Assembly (NCBI GenBank): GCA_902772565.1
Contig: CACYBJ010000041.1
Span: 1-6,867, forward strand
From: an uncultured Lachnospiraceae bacterium
GTDB lineage: Bacteria; Bacillota; Clostridia; Lachnospirales; Lachnospiraceae
Length of the DNA: 6,867 nucleotides
Direction of reading: 5' to 3'
In this document: positions 4,353-6,867 of the stretch, in pieces
How the letters are laid out: each line of letters opens with the position of its first letter
How positions within the stretch are numbered: position 1 is the first letter of the stretch
Notes under the pieces: model-generated
Told to the model about the DNA's origin: nothing
The model's input: only the letters and a program-made list of their open reading frames with translations
Databases searched by the model: none
Made by a program: the position numbers and the translations under genes

Positions 4353-6867
4353 CTAAAGAATCTCTTCTCTGGCCGCACGCTCGTAGGCCTCTTTGTAAAG
4401 CACTTCCTGTGCGTTTAACGGCATCTCGTTAACCCTTCTGTCACGATAGATTCCGTCGGGGCCCTGTTCCTTGCCCTTTTCGTCATCCATAAGAAGAAGG
4501 TTGAAAATGTGTTTGATTTTTTCCTTTGCCCTCTCGTCATGAACAGGAGCAGCCACCTCAACTCGTCTGATGGTGTTTCTGGTCATGAAATCGGCAGATG
4601 ATATGTAAATCACCTCTTCGTCTCCGACGCCGAATCTGAAGATTCTGGAGTGTTCCAGATAACGTCCCACCACGCTTATGATACGGATGTTTTCGGTCAC
4701 ACCGGGAACCTGAGGCTTAAGGCAGCATATGCCGCGGACAATAAGTTCGATTTTAACGCCGGCCTGCGAAGCCTTTATCAACTCATCGATAATATCCTTA
4801 TCGGTAAGGGAATTGATCTTAACGCCGATGTAGGCAGGGCGTCCTTCCTGCTGCTTTTTGATTTCTCCGTCAATCATTTCCAGGATTCTGCTCTGGAAGC
4901 ATCTCGGAGCCACCAGAAGTTCATTGGTCTCTTCAACCACTTCTCCCTTCTGGAGAGCCGTAAATACGGCAGCAGCGTCCTTTCCGATGTCCTGATTGGT
5001 GGTAATAAGGGAAAGGTCGGTGTAAAGCCTTGAAGTCTTTTCGTTATAGTTGCCTGTACCGATCTGGGTAATGTATTCGTAGCCGTCATCCTTTCTCTTG
5101 GTGATAAGGCACAGCTTTGAATGAACCTTGTAATCCCCGAGTCCGTAAAGAATTCTGCAGCCCGCATCTTCCAGTCTGTGAGACATTTCAATATTGTTCT
5201 CTTCGTCGAACCTGGCGCGAAGCTCGCAAAGAACCACCACTTCCTTGCCGTTTTCGGCGGCATCTATTAAGATGTCCACTATCTGGCTCTTGTCAGCCAC
5301 TCTGTATAAGGTCATCTTGATGGATGTAACATCGGGATCGGCTGCAGCATCGGAAAGCAGCTTAAGGAAAGGTCTCATGCTCTCATATGGATAAGACAGA
5401 AGCACGTCCTTCTTCTCCACCTGATCGAGAATATTTTCCCTGAGCACAAGTTCCGGTGAAAGCTGCGGATTCAATCTGGTATAGAAAAGCTCCGTCTGGT
5501 TTCTTATGTACTTCTGAATATCAAATACAAAGGAAAGATCCAGCGGGGTTTCCACATTGATAATGTGATTTACTCCCATGTCCAGATACTTTGCGATTTC
5601 CGACTTGGCCTTGTCATTTATCTGCCTGGAAAGTTCCACGCGTACGGGGTCCATGCGCTTACGCATCTTGATAAGCTGTTCCATCATGTTACGATAGTCC
5701 ATGTCTTCATCGTAAACGTCGTGGGCGTCGATATCGGCATTTCTGGTTACCCTGAGTATTGATTTTTCCCTGATGACATACTGCGGATAAAGCTTTGAAA
5801 CAAAATGAAGAATGAGTTCTTCGGAAAGCATGGCGCAGCCGGGTCTTGTAGGAATTTCAATCAGGCGCTTGAACACTCTGTTGGAGCACTGAACGATACC
5901 CATCTTCTTCTTGCCCTTAGGAGTCGCAAGAAGAACTATGGCATAAAGCTCACCGTTTGTAAGGAACGGGAAGGGCTGCTGCCTGCCTATCAGCATAGGC
6001 GAAAGGAATGGGGCAATGTGCACATCAAAATACTGCTCCAGGAAATCGCCTTCCTTTTTGGAAAGCTTATTGAAATTGATTATTCTGATGCCCTTTGGCT
6101 CCAGCTCACCCAGAAGCTGCTCATAGAGATAGGCCTTTTTCTTTTCAAGGATTTTCACCTGGTTAAGTATTTCATCAACCTGTTCTCTGGCAGTCATTTT
6201 TGTTTTGTTATCTCTTACTTTCTCGCCGGAGTTAACCTGCATCATAAGAGTACCTACACGAACTCTGAAGAATTCGTCCAGGTTGGTCTGATAGATAGAT
6301 GCAAACATTAAACGCTCCGCAAGAGGCACTCTCGGATTTCCCGCCTCGTTAAGGACACGCTCATTAAACTGAAGCCAGGAAAGCTCACGGTTTGTAAACC
6401 ATGGGTCCGCCTTGCTCTTTGCACCGCCGAAAGCCTTGCCGGAATTCTTCTTCTTTTTCTTGGCTTTCTTTTTGTCCTTCTTTTTCTTATCCTTGCGGGG
6501 CTTGATAGTATCATCGGAGTTTGAAAGCTTGTCGGAGCCGGGAGCCTTACTGTCTTTTGAAGGCTCCTTATCGCCGCGGAAATCTTTCTCACCCGATTCA
6601 GCTTCATCTGAACCGTCTACGTCTTCATCTTCCGAATCATCTTCCGACTCATCTTCCTCTTCCGAATCGTCTTCCGACTCATCTTCCTCTTCCGAATCGT
6701 CTTCCTCTTCTGAGTCGTCTTCCTCGTCCTCTGAGTCCAATATCGATTCCAGCGCAGCTTCTTCAATTGCATCTCTTGTCGCAGCTTTGATAATGTGCTC
6801 GGAAACATCGACGGACACATCCTTTATGAGTGATGCATCGCCTTCGCTTTCATCTTCAGAGGAAACA
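4353..6867 (-). CDS. ppk1: Polyphosphate kinase 1 with long acidic/lysine-rich N-terminal extension (5' partial)
   Basis: PPK1 reversibly transfers the gamma phosphate of ATP to a growing polyphosphate chain through a phosphohistidine. Residues are numbered from the GTG at 6818. The conserved fold starts at about residue 139 (WFTNRELSWLQFNERVL) and continues to residue 821, as long as the whole of E. coli PPK. Visible active-site residues, with E. coli equivalents, are N179 (N45), R506 (R375), R536 (R405), catalytic H566 in KVHSKL (H435) and H723 in RYLEHSR (H592). The second conserved histidine, H454, is replaced by Q585 in TQIGTGNYNEKT. Residues 29-66 are only Asp, Glu or Ser, and 106-124 contain 14 Lys. 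The frame stays open from 6818 to the window edge, coding for another acidic stretch (SSEDESEGDAS). The GTG at 6818 has AAAGGA only one base away, too close to work well, so the real start is probably outside the window. Identity is certain; the start is not known. Confidence 0.96.
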   Translation of the reverse strand, partial: VSSEDESEGDASLIKDVSVDVSEHIIKAATRDAIEEAALESILDSEDEEDDSEEEDDSEEEDESEDDSEEEDESEDDSEDEDVDGSDEAESGEKDFRGDKEPSKDSKAPGSDKLSNSDDTIKPRKDKKKKDKKKAKKKKKNSGKAFGGAKSKADPWFTNRELSWLQFNERVLNEAGNPRVPLAERLMFASIYQTNLDEFFRVRVGTLMMQVNSGEKVRDNKTKMTAREQVDEILNQVKILEKKKAYLYEQLLGELEPKGIRIINFNKLSKKEGDFLEQYFDVHIAPFLSPMLIGRQQPFPFLTNGELYAIVLLATPKGKKKMGIVQCSNRVFKRLIEIPTRPGCAMLSEELILHFVSKLYPQYVIREKSILRVTRNADIDAHDVYDEDMDYRNMMEQLIKMRKRMDPVRVELSRQINDKAKSEIAKYLDMGVNHIINVETPLDLSFVFDIQKYIRNQTELFYTRLNPQLSPELVLRENILDQVEKKDVLLSYPYESMRPFLKLLSDAAADPDVTSIKMTLYRVADKSQIVDILIDAAENGKEVVVLCELRARFDEENNIEMSHRLEDAGCRILYGLGDYKVHSKLCLITKRKDDGYEYITQIGTGNYNEKTSRLYTDLSLITTNQDIGKDAAAVFTALQKGEVVEETNELLVAPRCFQSRILEMIDGEIKKQQEGRPAYIGVKINSLTDKDIIDELIKASQAGVKIELIVRGICCLKPQVPGVTENIRIISVVGRYLEHSRIFRFGVGDEEVIYISSADFMTRNTIRRVEVAAPVHDERAKEKIKHIFNLLLMDDEKGKEQGPDGIYRDRRVNEMPLNAQEVLYKEAYERAAREEIL
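6633..6692 (-). repeat. 30-bp tandem repeat coding for the acidic tract of PPK1
   Basis: Two adjacent 30-base copies differ at one position (A at 6639, G at 6669), a silent Asp codon change. Each encodes EEEDESEDDS (residues 43-52 and 53-62). Related, more diverged 15-base units flank them up to about 6735. The near identity points to recent duplication by slippage, so tract length may vary between strains. Confidence 0.8.

Noticed and set aside
6521..6790. Plus-strand frame with Leu/Pro/Arg repeats and minus-strand Arg/Lys-rich frames over the acidic repeat
   Set aside because: These are alternate readings of the 30-bp repeat that encodes the acidic tract; low complexity keeps all frames open.
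1..6867. CRISPR array, tRNA, rRNA, insertion sequence or riboswitch
   Set aside because: No spaced direct repeats, cloverleaf, transposase or known aptamer core was recognised on either strand; almost all DNA is taken up by conserved housekeeping-type genes.

Overview
The window looks like chromosomal DNA of a low- to mid-GC anaerobic Firmicute, most likely a member of Clostridia such as Lachnospiraceae. The reasons are a fused FeoA-FeoB ferrous iron transporter with the clostridial-style GNQNCGKT P-loop, a FeoB-associated Cys-rich membrane peptide behind it, a roughly 360-residue group III-type phosphofructokinase, AGGAGG-type ribosome binding sites, and TTG/GTG starts. The assignment rests on family recollection, not on a search. 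Every gene I can support lies on the minus strand, so transcription runs from high to low coordinates. Right to left: 4353-6867 is polyphosphate kinase (ppk1), whose true N-terminus lies beyond the right edge. It is followed after 53 bases by 6-phosphofructokinase (3214-4299), and the pair ends at a strong stem-loop at 3169-3195. A 325-base intergenic stretch (2889-3213) then holds the terminator, an orphan Shine-Dalgarno sequence, several AT-rich inverted repeats and a plausible iron-regulated promoter. Next come the fused feoAB gene (522-2888, TTG start) and, 16 bases downstream, a 50-codon gene for a FeoB-associated Cys-rich membrane peptide (353-505). Finally a 40-codon acidic peptide gene (108-230) has its own good promoter (281-309) and a U-tract terminator (58-86). 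The two smallest genes fall below usual ORF length cut-offs. Functionally there are three modules. PPK1 makes and consumes polyphosphate, and PFK commits sugar phosphate to glycolysis; they look cotranscribed, which would put ATP/phosphate storage and a key ATP-using glycolytic step under one promoter. FeoAB plus the Cys-rich peptide imports Fe2+. The 40-residue peptide is of unknown function. The most unusual element is the N-terminal extension of the polyphosphate kinase: an unbroken run of 38 Asp/Glu/Ser residues encoded partly by a 30-bp tandem repeat, then a stretch with 14 lysines in 19 residues, all before the conserved PPK fold. This composition resembles the poly-acidic, serine- and lysine-rich (PASK) tracts known as polyphosphate attachment or binding sites in eukaryotic proteins, so the enzyme may carry its own polyphosphate-binding tail. 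The same enzyme has Gln where E. coli PPK has the second conserved histidine (His454). The phosphofructokinase combines an ATP-type Gly104 with a PPi-type Lys124 and an Asn at position 103.
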